Below, piece by piece: positions 1 through 8,355 of a stretch of DNA of 64,000 nucleotides. The first letter of the stretch is position 1; every line of letters begins with the position of its first letter. The stretch covers positions 3,518,291 to 3,582,290 of the forward strand of contig OY282460.1 of NCBI GenBank assembly GCA_958296295.1. The letters run 5' to 3'. Position numbers and translations under genes: made by a program. This DNA is from an uncultured Pseudomonadales bacterium. GTDB taxonomy: Bacteria > Pseudomonadota > Gammaproteobacteria > Pseudomonadales > Azotimanducaceae. The notes under the pieces are model-generated. The model was not told the origin of the DNA. It searched no databases and saw only the letters and a list, made by a program, of their open reading frames with translations.

Positions 1-1
1 C

Positions 2-541
2 GTCACCGTGGCGGTGGGACGGCTCGTGCCGGTGAAGGGATACCGGCGCCTGATCACGCTTTGGCACGCCGGTCTTGGCCATCTCTTGATCGTCGGCGAC
101 GGGCCGCAGCGCGCCGAGCTGTCGGCGCTCGCCAAAGGCAAGCCGGTGACGCTGGCCGGCTTCCAAGCGGATGCGCGGGCGTTGATGGGGGCCGCGGATT
201 TGATGGTGTTCGCGTCCGAGCGCGAGGGTTTCAGTTACGCGATGGCGGAGGCGCTGCGGGCGCGGCTGCCGATCGTGGCGACGCCGGTGCCCGGAGCGGC
301 CGAGCTGCTGCCCGATAGCCACTTGGCCCCGCCGGAAGCGTTGGCGGCAACGCTCGCCCGCTGTTTGGCGGACATTGAAGGCAGCCGGGCGCGGATGCGC
401 GAGCTTTTCGACTGGGCGGCGCGGGCGCTCACCGTCGAGCGCATGGCCGCGGCAACCCGGAAGGTCTACGCGGATGTGCTGGCTTCGCCAAAGCCGAAGC
501 GAACCGTGATGATTCGTTTCCCGCCAGTTTTATGCGCTTGA
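2..541 (+). CDS. Glycosyltransferase family 4, C-terminal part (5' end outside window)
   Basis: This is the C-terminal, nucleotide-sugar-binding Rossmann half of a GT-B glycosyltransferase. The frame is open from the first bases, so the N-terminal acceptor domain lies outside the window. Visible features are the start of the second domain (VAVGRLVPVKGYRRLI), the strand HLLIVGDGPQ, the helix ALMGAADLMVFASEREGFS and the GT4 E-x7-E signature in EREGFSYAMAE. That signature normally contacts the donor sugar-nucleotide. The likely role is transfer of a sugar onto a surface polysaccharide or LPS core at the inner face of the inner membrane. It lies on the opposite strand from the polysaccharide genes at 4-8 kb, so co-transcription with them is not implied. 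The family call is firm; donor and acceptor are unknown. Confidence 0.85.
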   Translation, partial: VTVAVGRLVPVKGYRRLITLWHAGLGHLLIVGDGPQRAELSALAKGKPVTLAGFQADARALMGAADLMVFASEREGFSYAMAEALRARLPIVATPVPGAAELLPDSHLAPPEALAATLARCLADIEGSRARMRELFDWAARALTVERMAAATRKVYADVLASPKPKRTVMIRFPPVLCA

Positions 542-569
542 AAATGGGCTTCTGAGACACTTTTTAGTA

Positions 570-619
570 CATGAAAGTGGCATACTAGGTTCTACGCACT
601 CTAAAGCGGCCACTTCATG
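570..619 (+). promoter_or_regulatory. Inverted repeat overlapping the start codon of the DUF4143 ATPase
   Basis: CATGAAAGTGGC at 570-581 and GCCACTTCATG at 609-619 are inverted copies with one extra base in the left arm. The right arm includes the ATG at 617-619. As RNA it could form a stem hiding the start codon; as DNA it could be an operator. No function is established. Confidence 0.35.
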
Positions 620-1933
620 CTGCCACGGCTGGCGCTGGCGGAGCTCGCCAAATGGAAGCGGCAGGCGGCCCGCAAGCCGCTGTTGATCGACGGCGCGCGG
701 CAGGTGGGCAAGTCCTGGCTGGTGGGCAAACTCTTCGGCCCAAGCGAGTTCCGAAAAGTCCATTGGCTGGATTTCCGTGCCGAGCCCCGCTTGGAGAGCC
801 TGTTCGCCGAAAGCCTGGATCCCGCCGCGATCATTGCCAACATCGAAGTGGAACTGAGCGAGCGTGTCGATGCGGCCAAGGACCTGCTGTTCTTCGACGA
901 AGTCGCGGAGTGTCAGCGGGCCGTGGATTCCCTGAAGTACTTCGCGGAGCGCCTGCCAAGCGCCTTCGTTTGCGCGTCGGGTTCCAACATCGGGCTGCTC
1001 GGTTCGTTTCCGGTAGGCAAGGTGCAGGAACTGGAGCTGTTTCCACTGTGCTTCGAGGAGTTCCTGATGGCGGCGGGGCGGGCACCGTTGCTGGAGACGT
1101 TCCAAGCCAGGCGCCGCAATGCCGCAACGCATGCCGCCTTGTGGCCGCTGCTGCTGGACTACTACTTCGTCGGCGGCATGCCCGAAGCGGTAGCCACTTG
1201 GTTTGCACCGGAACCAAGCCCACTGGAGCGCGCCGAGAGGGTGGCGGCCATTCACCGCAACCTCGTCGCCGGTTACCGGCGCGACTTCGGCAAGTACGCC
1301 GGCCGCCGGAACGCGCAGCACATAGAGCGGGTATTCGATAGCGTGCCCGTCCAACTTGCCGTGAACCGGGACGGTTCCGTCGCCCGCTATCGGTTCAAAG
1401 GCGTGCTGCCGCATCAGCAGCGCTACCGGGATCTGGCCGGCCCCATCGACTGGCTTCAAGCGGCACGGCTGGTGTGGAAGTGCTTCCCGGTGGAGGGCAA
1501 GCCGGAAGCGCCGTTGAGCGCGGGGGCCAAAGCCAACCGCTTTCGACTGTACTTTTTCGACGTGGGCCTGCTCGGACACATGCTTGGCATGAGCTATGCC
1601 GACCAAAGGGTGCGGCGTGCGAGCTACGCGAGCAAAGGCTACGTCGCCGAAAATTTCGTGCAGACGGAGCTTTGCGCCCGTTTCGGGCATCCAACCTATG
1701 GCTGGTTCGCCGGTCGCGCCGAGGTGGAGTTCCTACACCGCTGCCGTAGCGGGGAACTCGTGCCCGTGGAGGTGAAGAGCGGCAGCCGCACCCAAGCGCG
1801 CAGCCTGCGCTCCTACATCGAACGCTATGCGCCGAATCGGGCCATCAAGCTCATCGGCGGCGCCGGTGGCGGGCACTCGGGGCCCATCGAGACATGGCCG
1901 TTGTATGACGCTCAGTTCTTGGCGGAGTTGTAG
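617..1933 (+). CDS. AAA+ ATPase with C-terminal DUF4143 domain
   Basis: A 438-residue protein of the AAA_14/DUF4143 type. The P-loop GARQVGKS lies at residues 26-33 and the Walker B strand LLFFDE at about 90-95. A sensor-like region (CASGSNIGLL) follows. The C-terminal DUF4143 part carries a PD-(D/E)XK-like strand pair, EVEFL followed by VPVEVKSG, seen in many members. The family is widespread, often mobile, and its role is poorly known; some members resemble defence or toxin-antitoxin-linked ATPases. The gene is monocistronic: a polysaccharide gene ends upstream and an esterase gene converges downstream. An inverted repeat overlaps its ATG. Length and motifs suggest an intact gene. The family is confident, the biological function is not. 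Confidence 0.88.
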   Translation: MLPRLALAELAKWKRQAARKPLLIDGARQVGKSWLVGKLFGPSEFRKVHWLDFRAEPRLESLFAESLDPAAIIANIEVELSERVDAAKDLLFFDEVAECQRAVDSLKYFAERLPSAFVCASGSNIGLLGSFPVGKVQELELFPLCFEEFLMAAGRAPLLETFQARRRNAATHAALWPLLLDYYFVGGMPEAVATWFAPEPSPLERAERVAAIHRNLVAGYRRDFGKYAGRRNAQHIERVFDSVPVQLAVNRDGSVARYRFKGVLPHQQRYRDLAGPIDWLQAARLVWKCFPVEGKPEAPLSAGAKANRFRLYFFDVGLLGHMLGMSYADQRVRRASYASKGYVAENFVQTELCARFGHPTYGWFAGRAEVEFLHRCRSGELVPVEVKSGSRTQARSLRSYIERYAPNRAIKLIGGAGGGHSGPIETWPLYDAQFLAEL

Positions 1934-1969
1934 GCGCTACGCGGCAGCGGGCGATTTTCACCCTGCCAC

Positions 1970-3109
1970 TCAGCCCTTCCTCTGGCCCTTGACGGAGAGG
2001 TCGAACGCCGGCGCGGTTCCGCCGCCCACCGCACCGTCGAGGGTGTTTCCGGCAACTTTCAGCCAAGCCGTTATCGTGCCCGGCGCACCCTTGAGCCAGC
2101 TCATCTGCGATGGAGGCGAGGTGTACTCGTAGCTCAAGATGCCATCCTCGAAGGTGATCGCGGTGATCTCGATCCTGCCGTCCACGTCGTCGTCGAGCGT
2201 TGCCGCCAGCGCGCCGTCTCGTGCCGAGACGTGCAACACGCTCGCGCGCACGGCGCCATGAGCGTTGGTGGAGATTTCCCACTCGCCTACCACCTTGTCA
2301 AGCGCGGCCGGCGCGCCGGCACCGACTACGCCGGGATAATCGCGCCACAGCCAGCGCAGGGTGTCCGGAAAAATCGCGCCACCGTGTTGCAGATTGTGCC
2401 CGCCGTCGCCCAACTCGAATCGATAGTCGTAGCGGGCGAACTTGAGCGCGGCTTCCATGCAGAGATTGGCGAGGGTCCAGCTTCCCACGGTGAAGTTCAG
2501 GTCGTTCGCCCCATCCTGAAGAAACACCCGTATGGGCTTCGGATTGCCGCGGGTCTCGCGAATCATCCAAGGATAGGCGCCGCCGCCCGGCAGCCGCGTG
2601 AAGCTACCGATGTGGCTGACGACCTTGGAGAATGCGTCCGGGCGTTCCCAAGCCACGGTGAAGGCGCACAGCCCGCCGTCGCTCATGCCGGCGATGGCTC
2701 TGCCGGCGGCGTTGTCCACCAGGTTGTAGTCCTTGCCTACCTGCGGAAGGATCTCTTCGAGCAGGAAGCGCGCGTAGGCGTCTCCCAGGGGAACGTACTG
2801 CGCGGCGCGTTGGTTGTACTCGAGTTCCCTCCTGCCGGGATTGATGAAGATGCCGATAGTCACCGGCATCTCGCCCTTGTGGATCAGATTGTCGAAGACG
2901 ATGGGCGCCCGCATGGGCCCGTGGGCGGCGACGTAGCCTTGGCCGTCCTGAAACACCATGACGCACGCCGGCTCGGCGTCCGTGTATTGCGCCGGAACGT
3001 ACACCCAGTAGTCGTGGCTGGCTTCGGGATAGATGCCGCTCTCGTTCCATACCCGTTTCGTCACCGTGCCCTTGGGCACACCTTCCTGCGGCAGTGAATC
3101 GGAATCCAC
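1970..3109 (-). CDS. Enterochelin-esterase-like alpha/beta hydrolase with extra C-terminal domain
   Basis: A 379-residue protein resembling the Fes/esterase D family of serine hydrolases. The nucleophile elbow GMSDG places the serine at about 143, the likely acid is D203 in QDGAND, and the likely histidine is H238 in GGHNLQHGG. After the catalytic domain (to about residue 270) comes a roughly 105-residue beta-rich extension starting near VVGEWEIS, not typical of Fes. No clear signal peptide is visible with the GTG start at 3107-3109. The frame is open a little further upstream (CCA ATT AGC ATC GCC), so the true start may be slightly earlier. The substrate is unknown: a carboxylic ester, siderophore or glycan ester are all possible. 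It converges with the DUF4143 ATPase. Confidence 0.8.
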   Translation of the reverse strand: MDSDSLPQEGVPKGTVTKRVWNESGIYPEASHDYWVYVPAQYTDAEPACVMVFQDGQGYVAAHGPMRAPIVFDNLIHKGEMPVTIGIFINPGRRELEYNQRAAQYVPLGDAYARFLLEEILPQVGKDYNLVDNAAGRAIAGMSDGGLCAFTVAWERPDAFSKVVSHIGSFTRLPGGGAYPWMIRETRGNPKPIRVFLQDGANDLNFTVGSWTLANLCMEAALKFARYDYRFELGDGGHNLQHGGAIFPDTLRWLWRDYPGVVGAGAPAALDKVVGEWEISTNAHGAVRASVLHVSARDGALAATLDDDVDGRIEITAITFEDGILSYEYTSPPSQMSWLKGAPGTITAWLKVAGNTLDGAVGGGTAPAFDLSVKGQRKG

Positions 3110-3352
3110 GGCGATGCTAATTGGACGGGTCGAAGGCCTTGGCGGCCTTCCGGAGTGCTCGAAATCTGCTCACGGCGTGCGGTCCTCCCAAACTGTCACG
3201 TTGGCCACCATACACGAGACCACGAGACGCGACCACGAGACGCGACGGTTTGGCCCGGGTTGACCATGAGCAAGGGCGGAATCCACACGCCGAACGCGAG
3301 CGTATGCCTTGGCGAGGTTTATCGTGGTTCATGTCAACCTTTAGAAACGCTG

Positions 3353-4000
3353 TCAACGAGCACCGCCTCGCTTTGCCCGTATCTTCTGGATAGCCGCTTC
3401 CCAGGTCGGTCGCGCTCGCTTGCGGTTCGCCCCAGGTGGCGCGAGCGCGTAGGCGCCGATGAAGTCGATCTTGATGCCCCGGAGGTACTTTTGCGCCTTG
3501 CCGCCAAACGCGACCCCCGTCGCGTTGGGAAACTGTTTGATCTGTCGGACAAGATAGCGGGATGCGCAGGTGCGGTCTATGGTCTGGCCAATCTCGTTAT
3601 CTATTGAGCACAAACGTCCCTCCGTCAACCAGACCCGCCGCAGTTGTTCATCGAATGGCAGATCGGGAAACACTTCGGACATGAACCAACGTACGTTCCT
3701 ATGGAATGGGTCGGTTGATGACCTGTAGCAACAATAGGTGTGCTGCATTGCGCTACGCAACAGGCTTCGCGGGTCAAGCCGATGGTCGTATCTTTCGCAT
3801 CGATGTGGGTGTCCCGGCTCTGCGAACACCATCACCAGCTCCACTTCCGCAGGACAACCAGTGGCGCCGAGAAAGCCTCTCGGGACCTGTCCGCGCTTCG
3901 GGTTCCACTGGGCCTCGCGGCACGTGCCGAAGTTGGAGCACGGTCGATAGGCGTCAAGCATGATCGAAACGACTTGTTCGTTGGGTAGTTCCATGCGCAT
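3353..4000 (-). CDS. Uracil-DNA-glycosylase-like superfamily protein (tentative)
   Basis: A 215-residue protein with features recalling the uracil-DNA glycosylase fold. There is an early strand with an E-P-G turn (ELVMVFAEPGHPH), a middle cysteine region near LCSIDNEIGQTIDRTC, a strand ending in VAFGGKAQKYL, and a late loop (YALAPPGANRKRARPTW) in the place where UDGs carry an H-P-S-P-type motif followed by R and W. Cysteines near the N-terminus (PCSNFGTC) could bind a metal cluster, but the pattern is not a clear 4Fe-4S site. The usual HPSP histidine is not obvious, so catalytic activity is doubtful. The gene stands alone, downstream of the methyltransferase gene on the opposite side of a 31-bp gap. 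The assignment rests on pattern memory only. Confidence 0.45.
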   Translation of the reverse strand: MRMELPNEQVVSIMLDAYRPCSNFGTCREAQWNPKRGQVPRGFLGATGCPAEVELVMVFAEPGHPHRCERYDHRLDPRSLLRSAMQHTYCCYRSSTDPFHRNVRWFMSEVFPDLPFDEQLRRVWLTEGRLCSIDNEIGQTIDRTCASRYLVRQIKQFPNATGVAFGGKAQKYLRGIKIDFIGAYALAPPGANRKRARPTWEAAIQKIRAKRGGAR

Positions 4001-4031
4001 GCCGAGAAGTCGCAGGTCGGACGCGACACTA

Positions 4032-4763
4032 CTACGGTTTGACGCCGAAGTGGATCGCCCCGGCGGCGGCGCTCGCGATGCCCAGCCGCCGCTGCTCGTC
4101 CGGGGTGGCCAAATCGCCCGCGGCCACCACGCGCACCCTAAAACCCACGGACGCCATGCGTTCGGCGAAGTCCGGGCCGTAGGTTCGCAGATGTTCCGGC
4201 GGGCGCGGATCGCCTTGCGGGCGCCCGCGCAACGGCGCGTCGGGGTGATTGGTCGTCTTGGCCGCTTTCACCGGCACGTTCAGCACCGCCCAACCGCCGG
4301 GCGCGAGCACGCGGAACACTTCGGCCATGGCGGCGATGTCGTCGCGCACGTCTTGCAGCACGTGGCTGCAATACACGCCGCCGAACGTGGCGTCCGCGTG
4401 CGGCAGGGCGCCGAGGTCGGCGCGTTCGTCAACGTCCCTGCGCAGCAGATCCGCGCTCACATAGCCGCCCGGCGCGAGTTCGCGCAACCGGCTTCGCAAA
4501 CAGGGTTCCGGGGCCATGTGCAGGACGCGCCCGGCGGGTGGCGTTTGGCGCAGGAACAGAAACGCCAGCCGGTCGCGCTCGCGGGAGGCGCAGCGCGGGC
4601 ACACGGCGTCGGGTCTGCGCTCGCGCCGGCGGCCGGCGGCGCGAAACTTGCCAAACGAGCCGGCGCACACCGGGCAATGGAACGCGTCGCCGCGGTAGAG
4701 CAGGGGCGCGGCGCGGTTGCGCAAGCGCCGCAGCCGCGTCTCCAAGCGTTTAAGGCGTCGCAT
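4032..4763 (-). CDS. Class I SAM-dependent methyltransferase with N-terminal zinc-ribbon-like region
   Basis: A 243-residue protein starting at MRRLKRLE. The N-terminal segment has two C-x2-C pairs (CPVC and CPRC, about residues 29-60), as in methyltransferases acting in glycan or lipid pathways. The SAM-binding core follows: VLHMAPEP (motif I-like, with P replacing the usual G-rich turn), VSADLLRRDVDERADL, and the post-motif YCSHVLQDV-DDIAAMAEVFRVLAPGG. These match the methyltransf_11-type fold. The start was chosen because it overlaps the end of the upstream yrbL-like gene by 14 bp, consistent with translational coupling. The gene is the last of the polysaccharide run read leftwards from 8.8 kb. 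The methyl acceptor is unknown; a surface glycan is inferred from context. Confidence 0.8.
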   Translation of the reverse strand: MRRLKRLETRLRRLRNRAAPLLYRGDAFHCPVCAGSFGKFRAAGRRRERRPDAVCPRCASRERDRLAFLFLRQTPPAGRVLHMAPEPCLRSRLRELAPGGYVSADLLRRDVDERADLGALPHADATFGGVYCSHVLQDVRDDIAAMAEVFRVLAPGGWAVLNVPVKAAKTTNHPDAPLRGRPQGDPRPPEHLRTYGPDFAERMASVGFRVRVVAAGDLATPDEQRRLGIASAAAGAIHFGVKP

Positions 4764-5385
4764 CGGCGGGTGTGGGCAGCAAGATGCGCACGCGCTGCTC
4801 GAACTTGCGGATCTTCCGCTCCACCTTGCGCCGCGCGCACAGGTCGAACCAGTTGGATACCGGCACCAGTTCGCTGTTGCCGATGCCGTCGACGATGACG
4901 AGGCGGTGGCGTTCCGGCGCGTCCGCAACGGCGATGATGTTGTGGGGCAAGAGGTCGCGGGAGAGAAACAGGTCGCGTCGCAACCACTTCTTGAACTCCT
5001 CAATGGCCTTGGCGAGCGGTTCCGTCATGCCGCCCGGCAGCACTTGCTCCAAGTTGGGCGGAAAGCGCCCGCGCCAGTCGCGATGCAGCGCGGTGACGAT
5101 GCCTAGCCCGAGATCGGTTTGGACGGCGCCGTGGCAAAGCGGCACATGCCGCCAGTTCCGCCAGCCCCGCCGCTCCAACTGGCGGTACGCCTTGAGCTCC
5201 TTGCGTTGATCGTCGAAGCCGCGCCGGCCTTTGAGTCGCCGCCAGCCGGTAGCCGTTGCGAGACGGGCGCGAGCGGTGCGATCCGCGCGCAGCACCTTGA
5301 CGCACAGTTGGTCGTCGTCCGGGTGGACGTAACAGCGCCGGGTGCCGCCGATGGCGAAGGGCTCGATACCCGCCAACGTCAACAC
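4750..5385 (-). CDS. YrbL-like kinase-fold protein
   Basis: A 211-residue protein of the YrbL family (PhoP regulatory network protein), a reduced protein-kinase-like fold. Visible landmarks are CYVHPDDDQLCVKVLR (lysine of the ATP lobe), the KELKAYRQLERRG helix, TDLGLGIVTAL, RRDLFLSRDLLPHNI (catalytic-loop-like), and LVIVDGIGN (the DFG-equivalent D). An ATG lies further upstream at 5478 but would overlap the deacetylase gene by 59 bp. The GTG at 5383-5385 aligns with the start of E. coli YrbL and follows the deacetylase stop by 34 bp, so it is preferred. Sitting among LPS and polysaccharide genes, it may phosphorylate a glycan, like WaaP-type kinases; this is inference. Confidence 0.8.
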   Translation of the reverse strand: MLTLAGIEPFAIGGTRRCYVHPDDDQLCVKVLRADRTARARLATATGWRRLKGRRGFDDQRKELKAYRQLERRGWRNWRHVPLCHGAVQTDLGLGIVTALHRDWRGRFPPNLEQVLPGGMTEPLAKAIEEFKKWLRRDLFLSRDLLPHNIIAVADAPERHRLVIVDGIGNSELVPVSNWFDLCARRKVERKIRKFEQRVRILLPTPADATP

Positions 5386-5419
5386 GCCGAGCGCTCCGCC
5401 ACGCGAGGCCCGCCCCGAA

Positions 5420-6238
5420 TCAATCGCCGGCGCCCCGTTTGCCGGTGCGCAAGCGCAGTCGGAATGCGAACGCGCCATCTTTGCCGCTCACTTTCACGCG
5501 CTTCAGCGTCAGCGCATCGGCTTGGATGTCCGTGCTGACGCCCTGGCGGGTGGTGACGGCGAAGCGGTAGCCGGCTTGGCGCGCGGCCGAGACATCGTCG
5601 TTCTCGAAGATGCCGAAGGGGTAGGCGAAGGCGCAGACGTCCACGCCAAAAGCCCGTTCGAGCGCGCCCTTCGCGCTCGCGATCTCTTCGCGCCGCTGGT
5701 CGTCCGGCAAGGCCGGCAAGAGCGGGTGCGTCAGCGTGTGCGCGCCGAGCTCCCACGCGCCGGAGGCGAGCATGGCGCGCACCTCCTCATCCGTCAGCTT
5801 TGGCACTGCCGCGAGTTCGCCGGAATCGTGGTGCGGCTTCTTGGCGGCGGACCAGTCGCGGTCGAAGCGATCCACCACCAGAAACAGCGTCGCCTTGGCG
5901 TCGTATTTGAGCAGCAGCGGGTGGGCGGCGGTGTAATTGTCGCGGAAGCCGTCGTCGAAGGTGAGCACGACCGTCTTCGGCGCCACAGGCGCGGCCAGTT
6001 CGGAGAGGAAGGCGAACGTCCAGCCGTTCGCTTTCAGCCATTTGAGCTGACGCTCGAACTCGGCCGGCCGAACACGCAGCTTGTTGAACGCGGCACCGGG
6101 ACCCGGCTCGCTCACCATGTGGTACATGAGCAGGCGCGGATGCCGGTAGTCCACCGTTCGCCGCCACCACGCGTAGCGGTGGGAGAAGACCAGCGCGGCC
6201 ACGGCGAGGCCGGCGGCGATGACAAAGGTTGTGGTCAC
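5420..6238 (-). CDS. Polysaccharide deacetylase (NodB/CE4 family), membrane-anchored
   Basis: A 272-residue protein with an N-terminal membrane anchor (FVIAAGLAVAALVFS) and a NodB homology domain. The catalytic motifs are visible: TFDDGF (motif 1, metal aspartate pair), HTLTH (motif 2, metal histidines) and AYPFGIFEND (motif 3). The GTG start at 6236-6238 overlaps the stop of the upstream glycosyltransferase gene (GTGA), a 4-bp coupling. Longer N-terminal frames exist but would run inside the neighbour. It probably removes N- or O-acetyl groups from a nascent or exported glycan at the periplasmic face. Together with the glycosyltransferase and acyltransferase it forms a tight envelope operon. 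Confidence 0.88.
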   Translation of the reverse strand: MTTTFVIAAGLAVAALVFSHRYAWWRRTVDYRHPRLLMYHMVSEPGPGAAFNKLRVRPAEFERQLKWLKANGWTFAFLSELAAPVAPKTVVLTFDDGFRDNYTAAHPLLLKYDAKATLFLVVDRFDRDWSAAKKPHHDSGELAAVPKLTDEEVRAMLASGAWELGAHTLTHPLLPALPDDQRREEIASAKGALERAFGVDVCAFAYPFGIFENDDVSAARQAGYRFAVTTRQGVSTDIQADALTLKRVKVSGKDGAFAFRLRLRTGKRGAGD

Positions 6239-7413
6239 GCGCCGCGCCTCGTGGACGGCTGCGGGGTGCCGTGTTTCGGCGCGGATGTCAAGGGTACCGC
6301 CGCGTGGGGCTTTCGCGCCCGTGCGCGAACGAGCTTCTCGTACAACGCCAGCGTCTCGGCGCACATCCGTTCCAAGGTGAAGTCGTGGTCGCGCACGGCG
6401 GCTCGCGCCGCTGCCTGGTCGTCCAAGATGCGACAGAGCGCCCGCGCCGCGTCCGCGCTGTCACCCGGCCCGGCCCGGCCCGGTGGGAACACCCGGGACA
6501 GCACCTCGCCGACGCCGCCGTGGGCGTAGCCCACCACCGGCGTGCCGAGCGAAAGCGCTTCCAGCACCGTGCGCCCGAACGACTCCGGGTGCGTGGAAAG
6601 CGAAACCACCGCCGCCGAGACCGCCATGATCTCCCGCAAGTCGCTGCGGTGGCCGGTGAAGACGACCGGGCCACCCCGACGTCTCAACTCCGCTTCGTAG
6701 CGCTGGCGCTTGGCGTCCCCGCCGCCGACGACCAGCCCCACCACGTCCGGGTGCTTGGCCCGCGTGGCATCGAGCATGTCGATGAAGTCGTGGTGGCCCT
6801 TCAACCGCGTCAGCCGGCCGGGCAGGGTGACCAAGGCCTTGCCGGCCAAGCCGGGGTAGGCCTCGCGCCACCTCGCCAGCCAATCGCCGGACGGGCGGAA
6901 ACCGCGGTGGAACCGGCTTTTGTCGACGCCGCGGTGGATGCGCAGGATGTTCGCCGGATCGGTCTGGGGATAGTTGTCGAGGACGTAGGCCCGCGCCGCG
7001 TCCGACACCGCGATGACGCGCTCGCCGCGCGTCATCACCGCGCTGTAGGCGTTTGGCGAATACAGGCCGTGAACCGTTGTGACGAAGCGTGGGCGGGCAG
7101 CGACAGGCATGGCGCGCCAAGCGCCCCACGTCACCCAGGCGGGCAAGCGCGAGCGGGCGTGGACGATGTCCGGGCGCTCGCTTGCCAACCAGCGCCGGAA
7201 CGCCGGCACCCGCAACAACGTCGCCGGGCTCTTGCGCCCGAGCTCCCAACGCACATGGCGGCTGCCGGCTTGCTCCAGCCGCTCCACCAAGCGCCCGCCG
7301 GCGGACACCACGACGGATTCGTGCCCGGCCGCCACCAGCGCCTGACCGACTTCCAAAACGCCTCGTTCCACGCCGCCGCCTTCCATGGCCGGCAGCGTCT
7401 GCACGACTTTCAC
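6235..7413 (-). CDS. Glycosyltransferase family 4 (GT-B)
   Basis: A complete 392-residue GT4 enzyme. The N-terminal domain starts with MKVVQTLPAMEGGGVERGV, whose glycine-rich loop binds the donor diphosphate. VTTVHGLYSPN and ERVIAVSDAAR are standard linker landmarks. The C-terminal domain has LPGRLTRLKGHHDF, LVVGGGD, and the E-x7-E motif in PESFGRTVLEAL. It resembles WaaG/RfaB-like LPS core or capsule transferases. A poorly conserved tail of about 30 residues follows the fold. It lies 16 bp downstream of the acyltransferase gene and overlaps the deacetylase gene by 4 bp, so all three are probably co-transcribed. Sugar specificity cannot be told. Confidence 0.9.
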   Translation of the reverse strand: MKVVQTLPAMEGGGVERGVLEVGQALVAAGHESVVVSAGGRLVERLEQAGSRHVRWELGRKSPATLLRVPAFRRWLASERPDIVHARSRLPAWVTWGAWRAMPVAARPRFVTTVHGLYSPNAYSAVMTRGERVIAVSDAARAYVLDNYPQTDPANILRIHRGVDKSRFHRGFRPSGDWLARWREAYPGLAGKALVTLPGRLTRLKGHHDFIDMLDATRAKHPDVVGLVVGGGDAKRQRYEAELRRRGGPVVFTGHRSDLREIMAVSAAVVSLSTHPESFGRTVLEALSLGTPVVGYAHGGVGEVLSRVFPPGRAGPGDSADAARALCRILDDQAAARAAVRDHDFTLERMCAETLALYEKLVRARARKPHAAVPLTSAPKHGTPQPSTRRGA

Positions 7414-7429
7414 CGCGCCCCCGCCGGGT

Positions 7430-8341
7430 TCATCGGTACATGTTCGGCTGGCCCGGGAAGCGGAAGCGCTTGTACTCCCATTGGTATTGCGCCGGATCGC
7501 GTCGCGCCACGGCCTCCACCGCGGCGTTCATGGCCGTGGCGCTGGCGTTCAAGTCCGCGCTGTGGATGGCGGCGTCCACCGCGTCCACGCGAATGGCGAA
7601 GCCGCCGGGCACGCGCGCCGCGGTGGCGATGAACACGTCCGCCGGCACGCGGGCCAACAGCTTGGCGACCACGGCCACCGTCTGGACGGATTGGCCGAAG
7701 AAAGGCGCGAGCACGCCCGTGCGCGGCACTTGATCCGGCAGCACGGCAATCAGCTCGCCACGCCGCAGCGCGGTGACCAGTTGCCGCATTCCGGCCACGG
7801 AGTCCGGCGCCGGATGCGATCCCAAACGCGCTCGCGCGGCGCGCAGGGCTGCGTCCACGGCCGGCGAGGCCGGTCTCTCGTACAGCGGAGTCACCGGCTC
7901 CAAGGTGTTCAAGTAGACGCCGAGGAACTCCCAGTTGCCGAAATGGGGCACTAGCAAAAGGGCGCCCCGAGTGCGTGCTCGCCCGGCCAAGAGACCTTCG
8001 CCTTCCACATGGCGCACCAAGCGGACGAGACGTTGCAGCGGCCAAGTCCACAGCGCAGCGGCCTCGAACGCGGTCATGGCCGTTTGCCGCATGCTTTCGC
8101 GCACCAAGCGTTGCCGCCAAACGGCGGATTGTTGCGGGAAGGCGATGGCGATGTTGGTGCGCGTGGTGCGCGCGGCGCGGCTGTTGCGGCGCACGGCGGC
8201 GTCTCCGGCGAGAACGCCCATGCGCCGCAGGGCGTCTATGGAGAACGGCCTCGTCAAACCGCATGTCGCCCGCGCCGCGGCGATGGCCGCCCGCGTGAGG
8301 GATTCCGCACCGGCCGGCCTCGCTCGGCGCGGGCGCACCAC
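7430..8341 (-). CDS. LpxL/HtrB-type lysophospholipid acyltransferase
   Basis: A 303-residue member of the lipid A late acyltransferase family. The hallmark H-x4-E motif is seen in HFGNWE. Other family blocks are RTNIAIAFPQ, LIAVLPDQVPRTG-VLAPFFGQ (substrate loop) and QYQWEYKRFR near the C-terminus. These enzymes transfer a fatty acyl chain from acyl-ACP to the lipid A precursor at the inner membrane. The ORF can be extended upstream on a different gene's antisense, but the GTG-GTG pair at 8336-8341 gives a normal-sized protein that starts 15 bp after the DUF1761 stop. An obvious N-terminal membrane helix is weak. Whether it adds the lauroyl or myristoyl chain is unknown, so no symbol is given. 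Confidence 0.85.
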   Translation of the reverse strand: MVRPRRARPAGAESLTRAAIAAARATCGLTRPFSIDALRRMGVLAGDAAVRRNSRAARTTRTNIAIAFPQQSAVWRQRLVRESMRQTAMTAFEAAALWTWPLQRLVRLVRHVEGEGLLAGRARTRGALLLVPHFGNWEFLGVYLNTLEPVTPLYERPASPAVDAALRAARARLGSHPAPDSVAGMRQLVTALRRGELIAVLPDQVPRTGVLAPFFGQSVQTVAVVAKLLARVPADVFIATAARVPGGFAIRVDAVDAAIHSADLNASATAMNAAVEAVARRDPAQYQWEYKRFRFPGQPNMYR

Positions 8342-8355
8342 GGCGGTTGTGCGGG

